A DNA stretch of 64,000 bases from Nocardioides sp. ChNu-153 (lineage in GTDB: Bacteria; Actinomycetota; Actinomycetes; Propionibacteriales; Nocardioidaceae): positions 124,001-188,000 of the forward strand of contig NZ_JADEVT010000002.1 of assembly GCF_030466625.1 (NCBI RefSeq), written 5' to 3'. The position numbers were made by a program, and so were the translations under genes. The notes under the pieces are model-generated. The model was not told the origin of the DNA, ran no database searches, and was given only the letters and a program-made list of their open reading frames with translations. How positions within the stretch are numbered: position 1 is the first letter of the stretch; each line of letters opens with the position of its first letter. This document shows, piece after piece, positions 51,161 through 64,000 of this stretch.

Positions 51161-51190
51161 GGTCGAGCGCCGCCCGGTAGGATCCCCGCC

Positions 51191-51343
51191 ATGTCGATGA
51201 GCGAGTTCGCTGTCCTGGCGTCCGAGGCGGGCGGCGAGGAGCACACCATCTGGCCCTACGTCATCGGTGGCGTGGTGCTGCTGATCTTCCTGCTCCTCAT
51301 GGCGGGCCTCCTCGCGTTCGCCGGCGGTCGCGAGCACAGCTGA
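51191..51343 (+). CDS. Small single-helix membrane protein, unknown function
   Basis: 50 aa: short acidic N-terminus ([15 protein letters not shown]), one helix ([21 protein letters not shown]) and a short basic tail. TAGGAT (51178-51183) stands seven bases before the ATG, and nadD begins one base after its stop with GTG, so the frame looks real. Resembles small membrane proteins found before nadD in Nocardioides-like genomes; no function known. Confidence 0.75.
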   Translation: MSMSEFAVLASEAGGEEHTIWPYVIGGVVLLIFLLLMAGLLAFAGGREHS

Positions 51344-51344
51344 G

Positions 51345-51995
51345 GTGACCACCCCCGGGCGGCGCATCGGCGTGATGGGCGGGACGTTCGACCCGATCCA
51401 CCACGGGCACCTCGTCGCCGCCTCGGAGGTCCAGTCCTCCTTCGACCTCGACGAGGTCGTCTTCGTGCCCACGGGCGACCCCTGGCAGAAGTCCGCGCGC
51501 CAGGTCTCCCCGGCGGAGCACCGCTACCTCATGACCGTCGTCGCGACGGCCTCGAACCCGCGCTTCCGGGTGTCCCGGGTCGACATCGACCGCGCGGGTC
51601 CGACGTACACGGTCGACACCCTGCGCGACCTGCGGGCCCAGCTGCCCGGGGCGGAGCTGTTCTTCATCACCGGCGCCGACGCCCTCGCCAACATCTTCAC
51701 GTGGCGCGACACGGGGGAGATGTTCGACCTCGCCCACTTCGTCGGCGTGACCCGCCCCGGCTACGCGATGGACCCCGCCGTGCTCGAGACCATCCCGAGC
51801 GACCGCGTGACGGTGCTCGAGATCCCCGCCCTGGCCATCTCGTCGACCGACTGCCGCGAGCGCACCGGGCGGGGCGAGCCGGTCTGGTACCTCGTGCCGG
51901 ACGGCGTCGTGCAGTACATCGGCAAGCACCACCTCTACGAGAGCACCAGCTCCTCCAGCAGTCCCTCCAGCAGCCCCGTGAAAGGCCCTGCATGA
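51345..51995 (+). CDS. nadD: Nicotinate-nucleotide adenylyltransferase
   Basis: Adenylates nicotinate mononucleotide in NAD synthesis. 216 aa. [12 protein letters not shown] (HxGH nucleotidyltransferase motif), [11 protein letters not shown], and late [11 protein letters not shown] (ISSTxxR) are present. GTG start; the end overlaps rsfS by four bases. The C-terminus has a Ser-rich tail ([12 protein letters not shown]). Confidence 0.96.
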   Translation: MTTPGRRIGVMGGTFDPIHHGHLVAASEVQSSFDLDEVVFVPTGDPWQKSARQVSPAEHRYLMTVVATASNPRFRVSRVDIDRAGPTYTVDTLRDLRAQLPGAELFFITGADALANIFTWRDTGEMFDLAHFVGVTRPGYAMDPAVLETIPSDRVTVLEIPALAISSTDCRERTGRGEPVWYLVPDGVVQYIGKHHLYESTSSSSSPSSSPVKGPA

Positions 51996-52369
51996 CCGCC
52001 ACCGACCACGCCGTGGAGCTGGTGCACGCCGCCGCCCGCGCCGCCTCCGACAAGCTCGCGACCGACATCCTGGCCTTCGACGTGAGCGAGCAGCTCGCGA
52101 TCACCGACGCCTTCGTGCTGGCCAGCGCGAGCAACGACCGCCAGGTCAAGGCCATCGTCGACGAGGTCGAGGACAAGCTGCGCGAGATCGGCGCCAAGCC
52201 GATCCGCCGCGAGGGCGAGCGCGACGGGCGCTGGGTGCTCATCGACTACGGCGAGATCGTCGTGCACGTGCAGCACGAGGAGGAGCGCCGCTTCTACGCC
52301 CTCGAGCGGCTCTGGCGCGACTGCCCCGTGCTGCCGCTCCCGGCGGAGGTCACCCCCGGCGGTGAGTGA
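51992..52369 (+). CDS. rsfS: Ribosome silencing factor
   Basis: RsfS/Iojap binds 50S L14 and blocks subunit joining in stationary phase. 125 aa. [50 protein letters not shown] and [24 protein letters not shown] are the family signatures. ATG overlaps the nadD stop; the downstream phosphatase begins eight bases inside its 3' end. Conserved nadD-rsfS order. Confidence 0.95.
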   Translation: MTATDHAVELVHAAARAASDKLATDILAFDVSEQLAITDAFVLASASNDRQVKAIVDEVEDKLREIGAKPIRREGERDGRWVLIDYGEIVVHVQHEEERRFYALERLWRDCPVLPLPAEVTPGGE

Positions 52370-53024
52370 GTCCCGCACCGAGCCGCCCGGCGCCGCGCGC
52401 ACCCTCGTGCTGCTGCGCCACGGCGAGACCACCTGGAACGCGGCGCACCGCATCCAGGGCCAGGTCGACTCCGAGCTGAGCCCGACGGGGCTGGCCCAGG
52501 CCGCCGCGGTGGCCCCCGGGCTCGCCGCGCTGCGCCCCGTCGCCGTGTGGACCTCGGACCTGCAGCGTGCGGCGGTCACGGCGAGGCACGTCGCCGGTGC
52601 GGCGGGGCTCGAGGTCCGCACCGACCCCCGCCTGCGCGAGTTCGGGCTGGGGGAGCGCGAGGGGGTCACGCACGAGGACTACGCCGAGCGGTGGCCCCAG
52701 GAGTACGTCGACTTTGTGACCGGCCGCTGGAGCTCGGTGCCGGGCGCCGAGACGCTCCAGGAGGTCCGCGCCCGCGTCGAGGCGTGCCTGACCGAGCTGG
52801 CCGACACGCTCCCGGCCGACGGGCTGGCGGTCGCCGTCGCCCACGGGGCCGCCCTGCGGGTCGCCGTCGAGGCCCTCGTCGCGGGCACGGCGAGCGAGCC
52901 CTCGGCGTACTCGGGCATGACGAACTGCGGGTACGCCGTGCTCCGCGAGCGCCCCCTGCGCCGCTCCGGCGAGCCCCGCTGGCGGCTCGTGGCCTACAAC
53001 CGGACGGCCGACGCCGGCGCCTGA
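52362..53024 (+). CDS. Histidine phosphatase (phosphoglycerate mutase-like)
   Basis: 220 aa, GTG start overlapping rsfS. VLLRHGETTWN holds the catalytic His; later LREFGLGEREGVTHEDYAERWP supplies the Glu and VAVAHGAALR the second His. Found after rsfS in most actinobacteria, where such enzymes include glucosyl-3-phosphoglycerate phosphatase (GpgP); substrate here is not decided by sequence. Confidence 0.9.
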   Translation: MSESRTEPPGAARTLVLLRHGETTWNAAHRIQGQVDSELSPTGLAQAAAVAPGLAALRPVAVWTSDLQRAAVTARHVAGAAGLEVRTDPRLREFGLGEREGVTHEDYAERWPQEYVDFVTGRWSSVPGAETLQEVRARVEACLTELADTLPADGLAVAVAHGAALRVAVEALVAGTASEPSAYSGMTNCGYAVLRERPLRRSGEPRWRLVAYNRTADAGA

Positions 53025-53070
53025 GGCGCACCCCGACCCCCGATTCGCGTCCGTCCGGGGGAGGCGCTAA

Positions 53071-56118
<3,048 letters not shown>

Positions 56119-56154
56119 GCACGACCCGGCGCACGCGCCGGGAGCACGACGTAC

Positions 56155-56188
56155 GACGAGGCCCGCGGCACCCGCCGCGGGCCTCGTC
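56155..56188 (+). terminator. Terminator after katG
   Basis: Perfect 15-bp stem (56155-56169 with 56174-56188) and a four-base loop, 36 bases after the katG stop. It also lies before the end of the convergent MocR gene and may stop both. Confidence 0.85.
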
Positions 56189-56228
56189 CCGTCTGCGGGT
56201 CCCGTCCGCCCCTCCGCGAGCCGCCCGC

Positions 56229-57749
56229 TCAGAGGGTGAGGGGCTGGCGGTGCGGGCCCGGCGCGGCGCCGCGGGCGGTGCGGCGCAGGTGGGTGACGTC
56301 GCGGTGCAGGTCGTCCCACACCTCCCGCAGCACCGCGACGCCCGCGGCGATGACCTCGGGCGCGGCCGTGAACGGCACGCGCAGGAACCGCTCGTGGGTG
56401 CCGTCGATGCAGAACTTCGGCCCGGCGGTCACCCGCAGCCCGCGGGCCTGGGCCGCCGAGGCGAGAGCCGAGCTGACCGGCACCCCGAGGTCGACCCACA
56501 GGCACAGCCCGCCCGCGACGTCGGGCACCTGCCAGGCCGGCAGGTCGCGACGCAGCAGCCCGACGAGCAGGTCGCGCCGCTCCCGCAGCTCCTCGCTGCG
56601 GGCGCGCACCATGGCGTCGTACCGGTCGAGCACGACGCCCGCCACCCGCTGCTCGAACGCCGGGGTGCCGAGGTCGCCCGCCGGGCGGCGGTGGGCCAGC
56701 TGGTGCACGGTCCGGGCGTCCGCGCGGACCCAGCCGATCCGCAGCCCGCCCCACGCGACCTTGCCGAGCGAGCCCAGCGTGACGGCGCTCGCGAGGCGGT
56801 CGGTGCACAGGGCCGCGAACGGCTCCCCGGCGGGCCGGCCGTCCAGGTCGAGGTCCACGGTCGTCTCGTCCACCACGAGCACCGTGCCGCTGCGCCGGGC
56901 GGCGGCCGCCACCCGCCGGCGGTCCTCGGCGCCGAGGGTCGCGCCCGTCGGGTTGTGGAAGTCGGGCAGGAGGTACGCCAGGGCCGGGCGCACCCGGTCG
57001 AGCACGTCGACGAGGTGGTCGACGTCCCAGCCGTCGGACCCGACCGGCGTCGGCACCAGGCGGGCGCCGGCCTCGCGCAGCGCCTCGTAGCCGTGGGGGT
57101 ACGTCGGGGACTCCACCACCACGCGGTCACCGGGCCGCAGCAGCGTGCGGGCCACCAGCGCCAGCCCGTGCTGGGCGCCGAGGGTCACCATGACCTCCTC
57201 GGGCGTGGTGGGCAGGCCGCGGCGGGTGTAGCGGTCGGCGATGCGGGCCCGCAGGGCCGGGTCGCCCAGCACGTCGAAGCCGCCGAGCGCTAGCACGCCC
57301 TCGGCGTCGGCGGCCACCTCGCGCAGGACGTCCGCCAGGCCGACGACGGGGCCGGGCACGGCGTGGGCGAAGTCGACGGCCGCCCGCTCGCCGTCCCGCG
57401 GCGCCGGGAGCACCGTCACGCTGCCGGAGCCCCGCACGCTCACGAGGTGGCCGGTCTCGCGGAGCCGCGCGTAGGCCGAGACGATCGTCGTGCGGCTGCG
57501 GCCCAGCTCCTCGGCCAGCTCACGCTCCGCGGGCAGGCGGGTCTGCGGGGCGAGGCGTCCGTCCTCGACGAGGAGTCGCACGCGGTCGGCGAGGGCGACG
57601 TACGCCGCGCCGCGCCCGGCGTCCCAGTCCGGCCCCAGGAGGGTGGCGAGGCGCCGTGCCCCCACGTGCGCCCGCACGGCCGGGCGCGCGACGAGGGGCA
57701 GGGGAGCGGGGGCGGCGGTGGTGTCGGGGACAGGACGAGACGGGGGCAC
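56229..57749 (-). CDS. MocR family regulator (GntR HTH with aminotransferase domain)
   Basis: 506 aa. N-terminal GntR winged helix (YVALADRVRLLVEDGRLAPQTRLPAERELAEELGRSRTTIVSAYARLRETGHL, in parts), then a PLP class I aminotransferase-like domain with PDFHNPTGATL, VVDETTVDLDLDG and the PLP lysine region SLGKVAWGGLRIGW. YczR-like. GTG start at 57749. Likely binds the GGTCCA/TGGACC repeats just upstream. The target may be the small divergent membrane gene; its PLP ligand role is inferred. Confidence 0.9.
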   Translation of the reverse strand: MPPSRPVPDTTAAPAPLPLVARPAVRAHVGARRLATLLGPDWDAGRGAAYVALADRVRLLVEDGRLAPQTRLPAERELAEELGRSRTTIVSAYARLRETGHLVSVRGSGSVTVLPAPRDGERAAVDFAHAVPGPVVGLADVLREVAADAEGVLALGGFDVLGDPALRARIADRYTRRGLPTTPEEVMVTLGAQHGLALVARTLLRPGDRVVVESPTYPHGYEALREAGARLVPTPVGSDGWDVDHLVDVLDRVRPALAYLLPDFHNPTGATLGAEDRRRVAAAARRSGTVLVVDETTVDLDLDGRPAGEPFAALCTDRLASAVTLGSLGKVAWGGLRIGWVRADARTVHQLAHRRPAGDLGTPAFEQRVAGVVLDRYDAMVRARSEELRERRDLLVGLLRRDLPAWQVPDVAGGLCLWVDLGVPVSSALASAAQARGLRVTAGPKFCIDGTHERFLRVPFTAAPEVIAAGVAVLREVWDDLHRDVTHLRRTARGAAPGPHRQPLTL

Positions 57750-57784
57750 GGGGCCATTCCACCAGTCCGCCCGGCCCCGGCGCA

Positions 57785-57876
57785 GGTCCAACCGCGCGCG
57801 GGTGGACCTCGAACCGCCCGCAGCGGACCAGTCCGCGTGCACTGGACCGCGCGCGCACCACGCCGCGACCGGTCCA
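57785..57876. promoter_or_regulatory. Cluster of GGTCCA/TGGACC half-sites upstream of the MocR gene
   Basis: Half-sites at 57785 (GGTCCA), 57803 (TGGACC), 57825 (GGACCAGTCC), 57843 (TGGACC) and 57871 (GGTCCA), spaced 18, 22, 18 and 28 bases. MocR regulators bind such mixed direct/inverted repeats. The cluster lies between the divergent MocR and the small plus-strand gene at 57920. Confidence 0.55.
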
Positions 57877-57919
57877 CTCGCACCGTGGCCCCACCCGGGG
57901 CCGGACGAGGAGAAGGGCC

Positions 57920-58072
57920 ATGACGGTGGAGCTGACGGAGCTGGTGGGTGCGGTGGCGGCCGGGGGAGCGCTGCTGGCGCTGGGCGCCCGGACCCTGTGG
58001 GTGGTCGGCGCGGACCGTGCGCGACCGCAGCGGACGGACGCGGCGTACGACACCCGCCGACCCCGGCCCTAG
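57920..58072 (+). CDS. Small membrane protein, unknown function
   Basis: 50 aa: LTELVGAVAAGGALLALGARTLWVVGADRAR is one hydrophobic helix, followed by a basic tail. ATG at 57920 with AGGAG six bases upstream. Divergent from the MocR gene and therefore a candidate target of it, as in other MocR loci where a membrane protein gene is adjacent. I cannot assign a family. Confidence 0.5.
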   Translation: MTVELTELVGAVAAGGALLALGARTLWVVGADRARPQRTDAAYDTRRPRP

Positions 58073-58110
58073 GGCGTCGGGAGCGGCGGGTGCCGGGAGG
58101 TGCGGGTGCG

Positions 58111-59145
58111 TCAGGCGGCGACGACCTCGAGGCGCTGGCGGGGCAGGGCCTCGGGGTTGTGCTCCTGCACCCAGGCGACGAGGCGCTCGCGCACGAGGCA
58201 CCGCAGGTCGAACAGGGTGCCGGGGTCGTCGGCGGTGACGCTGGCGCGCACCTGCACGAAGCCCTGCGTGGCCCCGGTGACCACGAGACCGCTGTCCCGG
58301 CCGTTGAACAGCTCGGTGTCGGCGAGCACCCTCTCGAACTCGCTGCGCAGGCCGTCGAGGTCGATGTGCCAGTCGAGGTCGAGCTCGACGGTGCCCATCA
58401 TCTCGGAGTCCTTGCGCGTCCAGTTCTCGAACGGGTTGCTCGTGAAGTAGGTGCAGGGGAGCACGAGGCGGCGGTCGTCCCAGATCTTCACGACGACGTA
58501 GGAGAGCGTGATCTCCTCGATGGTCCCGTACTCCTCCTCGACGATCACCACGTCGTCGATGCGGATGGCGTCGCTGAAGGCGAGCTGCAGACCGGCGAAG
58601 AGGTTGCCGAGGGTGGACTGGGCGGCGAGGGCGGCCACGACGGAGACGAGGCCCGCGGAGGCCAGGAGGCTGGCGCCGACGGCGCGCACGCCGGGGAACG
58701 ACAGCAGGATGGCACCGAGCGCGACGACCACGATGCCGACCACGACGAGCCGGCGCGCGACCTGCACCTGGGTGCGCACGCGCTTCGCGTTGCGGGGGTC
58801 CAGCTCGAGGTCCGCGCGGCGCAGCGCGGCGTCGACGACGAAGAGCACGACGACCGCGAGCAGCCACGCCCCGTTGACGATGCCGAGGATGCGCAGGCCC
58901 AGCGCCACCGTGTCCCACAGCTCCGCCCCGTCGCCGCGGGGTCTGTTGGCGGCGACCACGGCGTTGAGGCCGATGACCAGCACGAGCACGCGGAACGGGA
59001 AGCGGGCCGTGCGGACGAGGTCCTCGGCGGGCGGCCAGCGGTGACCGACCCGTCGTACGGCGGCGGGGACGACCGCGCCGATCGCGACGGAGACGGCCAC
59101 CACGACGCCCGTGGACCAGAGCAGCTGCAGGAGCTCGGGAGGCAT
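58111..59145 (-). CDS. Mechanosensitive ion channel (MscS family)
   Basis: 344 aa. Several N-terminal helices, then the pore helix region RAVGASLLASAGLVSVVAALAAQSTLGNLFAGLQLAFSDAIRIDDVVIVEEEYGTIEEITLSYVVVKIWDDRRLVLP, which is the MscS TM3/beta-domain signature. C-terminal mixed domain follows. Opens on hypo-osmotic shock. ATG at 59145 (a GTG at 59148 is directly before it). Beside the kdp K+ uptake operon, so both concern ion/osmotic balance. Confidence 0.9.
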   Translation of the reverse strand: MPPELLQLLWSTGVVVAVSVAIGAVVPAAVRRVGHRWPPAEDLVRTARFPFRVLVLVIGLNAVVAANRPRGDGAELWDTVALGLRILGIVNGAWLLAVVVLFVVDAALRRADLELDPRNAKRVRTQVQVARRLVVVGIVVVALGAILLSFPGVRAVGASLLASAGLVSVVAALAAQSTLGNLFAGLQLAFSDAIRIDDVVIVEEEYGTIEEITLSYVVVKIWDDRRLVLPCTYFTSNPFENWTRKDSEMMGTVELDLDWHIDLDGLRSEFERVLADTELFNGRDSGLVVTGATQGFVQVRASVTADDPGTLFDLRCLVRERLVAWVQEHNPEALPRQRLEVVAA

Positions 59146-59221
59146 CACTCCACCATGGGGGAACGGCGCCGCTGCCTCAAGTCGCTGCGCCGGAGGTGCG
59201 CGTGAGGCGCGCCACGGCCCG

Positions 59222-59270
59222 GTCAGCGTCGCGTCAAGACGGGCCCGCGGGGCGTCAGGGAACCGTCAAG
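59222..59270. promoter_or_regulatory. Phased TCARG direct repeats upstream of kdp, likely KdpE sites
   Basis: Four TCARG/TCAGC elements begin at 59223, 59234, 59255 and 59266: spacing 11, 21 and 11 bases, i.e. two pairs of direct repeats with one helical turn between members. That is how OmpR/PhoB-type response regulators (such as KdpE) bind. About 40 bases before the kdpF GTG. Confidence 0.55.
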
Positions 59271-59311
59271 GACGTCGGTGCGGCGCGGCGGGCGGCGCCA
59301 CGATCCCGGGC

Positions 59312-59434
59312 GTGACTGATCTCCTCCTCGTGGCGCTGACGCTCGTCGTGTTCGCGCTCCTCACGCTGCTGGTCGGCCGGCTCGACCGGGACCGACCGGG
59401 TACGGCGGCTCGCGACGCGGGTGCCGACCGGTGA
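59312..59434 (+). CDS. kdpF: Potassium-transporting ATPase subunit KdpF
   Basis: 40 aa, one hydrophobic helix ([21 protein letters not shown]) followed by a charged tail. GTG start at 59312. Small stabilising subunit of the KdpFABC pump; placed exactly before kdpA, with a four-base overlap (GTGA). Sequence is too short for strong homology; context decides. Confidence 0.8.
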   Translation: MTDLLLVALTLVVFALLTLLVGRLDRDRPGTAARDAGADR

Positions 59435-61091
59435 GCGCCGTCGTCCCCGCCGTCGGCCAGGTGCTGGTCCTCGTGGCCGTCCTCGCCCTCGCCGTGCCCC
59501 TGCTGGGCCGCCACCTGGCCCGCACCTACACCTCCGCGGACCACCTCGGGATCGAGCGGGTGGCCTACCGCGCGCTGCGCCTGGACCCCGACGCCGACCA
59601 GCACTGGCGCACGTACGCCCTGTCGGTGCTCGGCTTCTCGCTCGTCGGCATCCTCGCGCTGCAGGCGCTCGGCCGGCTGCAGCAGCACCTGCCGTTCTCG
59701 CTCGGGTTCGGGGCGCTGCCCGCGGACGGCGCCTGGAACACCGCGGTCAGCTTCGTGACCAACACGAACTGGCAGTGGTACTCCGGCGAGGCGGCGCTGG
59801 GCCACCTCGCGCAGGCCTCCGGTCTCACGGTGCAGAACTTCGTCTCGGCGGCCTCCGGCATGGCGGTGGCGGCCGCCTTCGCCCGCGCGCTGGCGCGCAG
59901 CGAGGCCGGTGGGCGGATCGGCAACTTCTGGACCGACCTGGTGCGCGGCGTCGTCCGCGTGCTGCTGCCCGTCGCCCTCGTCTCCGCCGTGCTGCTCGTG
60001 CTGCTCGGCGTCGTGCAGAACCTGCACGCCCCGCGCGTCGTCTCGACGCTCACGGGCGGCGAGCAGAGCGTCACCGGCGGTCCGGTGGCCAGCCAGGAGG
60101 CGATCAAGGAGCTCGGCACGAACGGCGGCGGCTTCTACAACGCGAACTCGGCGCACCCGTTCGAGAACCCGACGCCGCTGTCGAACCTCCTCGAGATCGG
60201 CCTGATGTTGCTGGTGCCCCTCGCGATGGCGTGGGCGTTCGGCCTCATCGTCGGCGACCGGCGCCAGGGCGCGGCCGTCCTCGGCGCGATGGGCGGGCTG
60301 TTCCTCGTCGGCGTGACCCTGCTGACCTGGGCCGAGATGGCAGGGCCCGGCACGGTGCCCGAGGCGGCCGGCGGGGCGCTGGAGGGCAAGGAGCTGCGGT
60401 TCGGCACGGCCGGTTCGGCGCTCTTCGCGGCGGCCACGACCGGCACGTCGACCGGGGCGGTCAACGCGATGCACGACTCCCTGACGGCGCCCGGTGGCGG
60501 CGTGGCGATGTTCGGCATGCTGCTCGGCGAGGTGTCGCCCGGCGGCGTCGGGTCCGGGCTCTACGGCATGCTCGTGCTCGCGGTGGTCACGGTGTTCGTC
60601 GCCGGGCTGATGGTCGGCCGCACGCCGGAGTACCTCGGCAAGAAGATCGGCCAGCGCGAGATCGTGCTCGTCGCCGGCTACGTGCTGACTACGCCGTTCC
60701 TCGTGCTCGTCGGCACCGCGGTCGCCCTGTCGGTCCCCGCCGGTCTGGCCGGGCTGCAGGAGGACGGGCCGCACGGCCTCTCCGAGGCGCTCTACGCGGT
60801 GGCCTCGGCCTCCAACAACAACGGCAGCGCCTTCGGCGGCCTGACCTCGGGCACCCCGTTCTGGAACACGCTGCTCGGCGTCTGCATGCTGCTCGGCCGG
60901 TTCCTGCCGATGGTGCTCGTCCTCGCCCTCGCGGGGCGCTTCGCCACCGCCAAGCGGCTGCCTGCCGGCGCCGGCACCCTGCCGACCCACCGCCCCCTGT
61001 TCGTGGTCCTCCTCGTCGGCGTCGCGCTCGTCGTGGTCGGCCTGACCTTCGTCCCCGTGCTCGTCCTCGGCCCGATCGTGGAGTCCCTCTC

Positions 61092-61095
<4 letters not shown>
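59431..61095 (+). CDS. kdpA: Potassium-transporting ATPase subunit KdpA
   Basis: Potassium-selective channel-like subunit of Kdp. 554 aa, ten helices. The four P-loop segments are visible: [41 protein letters not shown] and [15 protein letters not shown] overlaps kdpF; the stop overlaps the kdpB GTG by four bases. Confidence 0.96.
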
Positions 61096-63107
<2,012 letters not shown>

Positions 63108-63135
63108 CCCGGCCGTCCCCCGAGAGGAACCACCC

Positions 63136-63756
63136 GTGAGAGACCTCCTCACCCTGCTGCGCCAGTCCCTGGCCGGGCTGCGCGTCCTGCTCGCCGCCAC
63201 GCTGCTCGTCGGCGTCGCCTACCCGCTCGCCGTCACCGGCATCGCCCAGGCCGTCTCCCCGTGGCGCGCGAACGGCTCGCTCGTCACCGCGGACGGGGAC
63301 CGCACCACCGACCCCGGCGAGGCCGTCGGCTCGGCCCTGCTGGGCCAGGGAGTCGACGACGCCGGGCTCTTCCAGCCCCGCCCCTCGGCGGCCGGTGACG
63401 GCTGGGACCCGCTGGCGACGGCCGGCTCCAACCTCGGCCCCGAGAGCCCGGAGCTGCTCGCGCTGGTCGAGGAGCGCCGTACCGAGGTCGCGGCCCGCGA
63501 GGGCGTCGACCCCGCCGACGTCCCCCCGGACGCGCTGACCGCGTCGGCCTCGGGCCTGGACCCGCACGTCTCGCAGGAGTACGCCGCGCTGCAGGTCCCG
63601 CGGGTCGCGGCCGCCCAGGGCCTGGCCGAGGACGAGGTGCGCGCGCTCGTCGCCGAGCACACGTCCGGTCGCACGCTCGGCGTCCTCGGCGAGCCGCACG
63701 TCGACGTGCTGGGGCTCAACATCGCGGTGCTCGGGGCCGCGGGCGAGGGCGACTAG
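63136..63756 (+). CDS. kdpC: Potassium-transporting ATPase subunit KdpC
   Basis: 206 aa. One N-terminal helix (LLAATLLVGVAYPLAVTGIAQAVSPW) followed by a periplasmic domain with GSALLGQG, FQPRPSAAGDGWDPLATAGSNLGP and ASGLDPHVSQEYAALQVPRVA signatures. GTG start with GAGAGGA upstream. Its TAG stop (63754-63756) is also the beginning of the putative kdpD -10. Confidence 0.95.
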   Translation: MRDLLTLLRQSLAGLRVLLAATLLVGVAYPLAVTGIAQAVSPWRANGSLVTADGDRTTDPGEAVGSALLGQGVDDAGLFQPRPSAAGDGWDPLATAGSNLGPESPELLALVEERRTEVAAREGVDPADVPPDALTASASGLDPHVSQEYAALQVPRVAAAQGLAEDEVRALVAEHTSGRTLGVLGEPHVDVLGLNIAVLGAAGEGD

Positions 63757-63766
63757 ATTGGCGCGC

Positions 63767-64000
63767 ATGACGCCGTCGGACCAGGGGAGGCGCGGTCGGC
63801 TGACCGTGTACCTCGGGGCCGCCCCGGGGGTGGGCAAGACCTACGCGATGCTCGGTGAGGCCCACCGCCGGGCGGCGCGGGGCACCGACGTCGTCGTCGG
63901 GTACGTCGAGACCCACGACCGCGTCCACACCGTCGGGCAGGTGGAGGGCCTGGAGGTCGTGCCGCGGCGCACCGTGACCTACCGCGGCGCCACCTTCACC
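63767..64000 (+). CDS. kdpD: Potassium sensor histidine kinase KdpD (5' part only)
   Basis: 78 codons before the window edge; the full protein would be about 850 aa. The N-terminal KdpD/Usp-like domain is clear: LTVYLGAAPGVGKTYAMLGEAHRRAARGTDVVVGYVETHDR, Walker-type P-loop included. ATG lies seven bases after TAGATT (63754-63759), which overlaps the kdpC stop, suggesting a leaderless second promoter. Would pair with a KdpE response regulator beyond the window. Confidence 0.93.
   Translation, partial: MTPSDQGRRGRLTVYLGAAPGVGKTYAMLGEAHRRAARGTDVVVGYVETHDRVHTVGQVEGLEVVPRRTVTYRGATFT

Overview
The window is very GC-rich, densely coding chromosomal DNA from an actinobacterium, most likely a Nocardioides-like member of the Nocardioidaceae. 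The taxonomic call is an inference. It rests on the atp operon followed by a DUF2550 gene, on NucS, on the GlgE pathway, on furA-katG, on many GTG starts, and on many leaderless-looking promoters. I see no insertion sequence, prophage, CRISPR array or rRNA. There is one tRNA (Ala, GGC). The sequence starts inside atpA and ends inside kdpD.

Layout. 1-4.5 kb: end of the F1 ATP synthase operon (atpA-G-D-C), terminator, DUF2550 protein, SelT-like Rdx protein. 4.8-8 kb: cobalamin adenosyltransferase, STAS protein and ethylmalonyl-CoA mutase. 8-11.7 kb: a small Cys-rich protein with a ferritin, an FAD amine oxidase, and a nucS / WapI-like / DUF952 operon. 11.7-20.3 kb: 3-hydroxyacyl-CoA dehydrogenase with an extra domain, GH114-like lipoprotein, hydrolase, CGNR regulator with divergent EamA exporter, a suspicious poly-G tract, DivIVA-like coiled coil, crotonyl-CoA carboxylase/reductase. 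19.6-24.9 kb: GntR regulator and a 5-oxoprolinase locus (NRAMP-pxpA-pxpB-pxpC-DUF1445). 24.9-27.7 kb: methylmalonyl-CoA epimerase, thiolase, MeaB. 27.8-35.9 kb: small membrane protein, PH-domain protein, MarR, secreted protein, Ser/Thr kinase, YbbN-like protein, LysR/EamA, GNAT-NUDIX, lipoprotein. 35.9-46.4 kb: glgE-treS-mak-glgB operon, an odd ion channel and glgX. 46.5-53 kb: enoyl-CoA hydratase, etfBA, proA, nadD-rsfS-phosphatase. 53-56 kb: tRNA-Ala, furA-katG. 56-64 kb: MocR regulator, MscS channel, kdpFABC-D.

Functional themes. (1) Ethylmalonyl-CoA / C4-C5 acyl-CoA metabolism is spread over 45 kb: ecm, 3-hydroxyacyl-CoA dehydrogenase, ccr, epimerase, thiolase, meaB, adenosyltransferase, etfBA. 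Five of these promoter regions carry the same 12-bp imperfect palindrome (consensus TACYNGYNRGTA), at the -35 position of two near-identical promoters. This looks like one regulon and is the main discovery of the window. (2) Trehalose-to-glucan conversion is complete in one operon with four-base overlaps. (3) Potassium uptake (kdp) is preceded by phased direct repeats that look like KdpE sites. (4) furA has an AT-rich perfect palindrome over its promoter.

Limits: all family calls are from reading motifs by eye; no database search was run.
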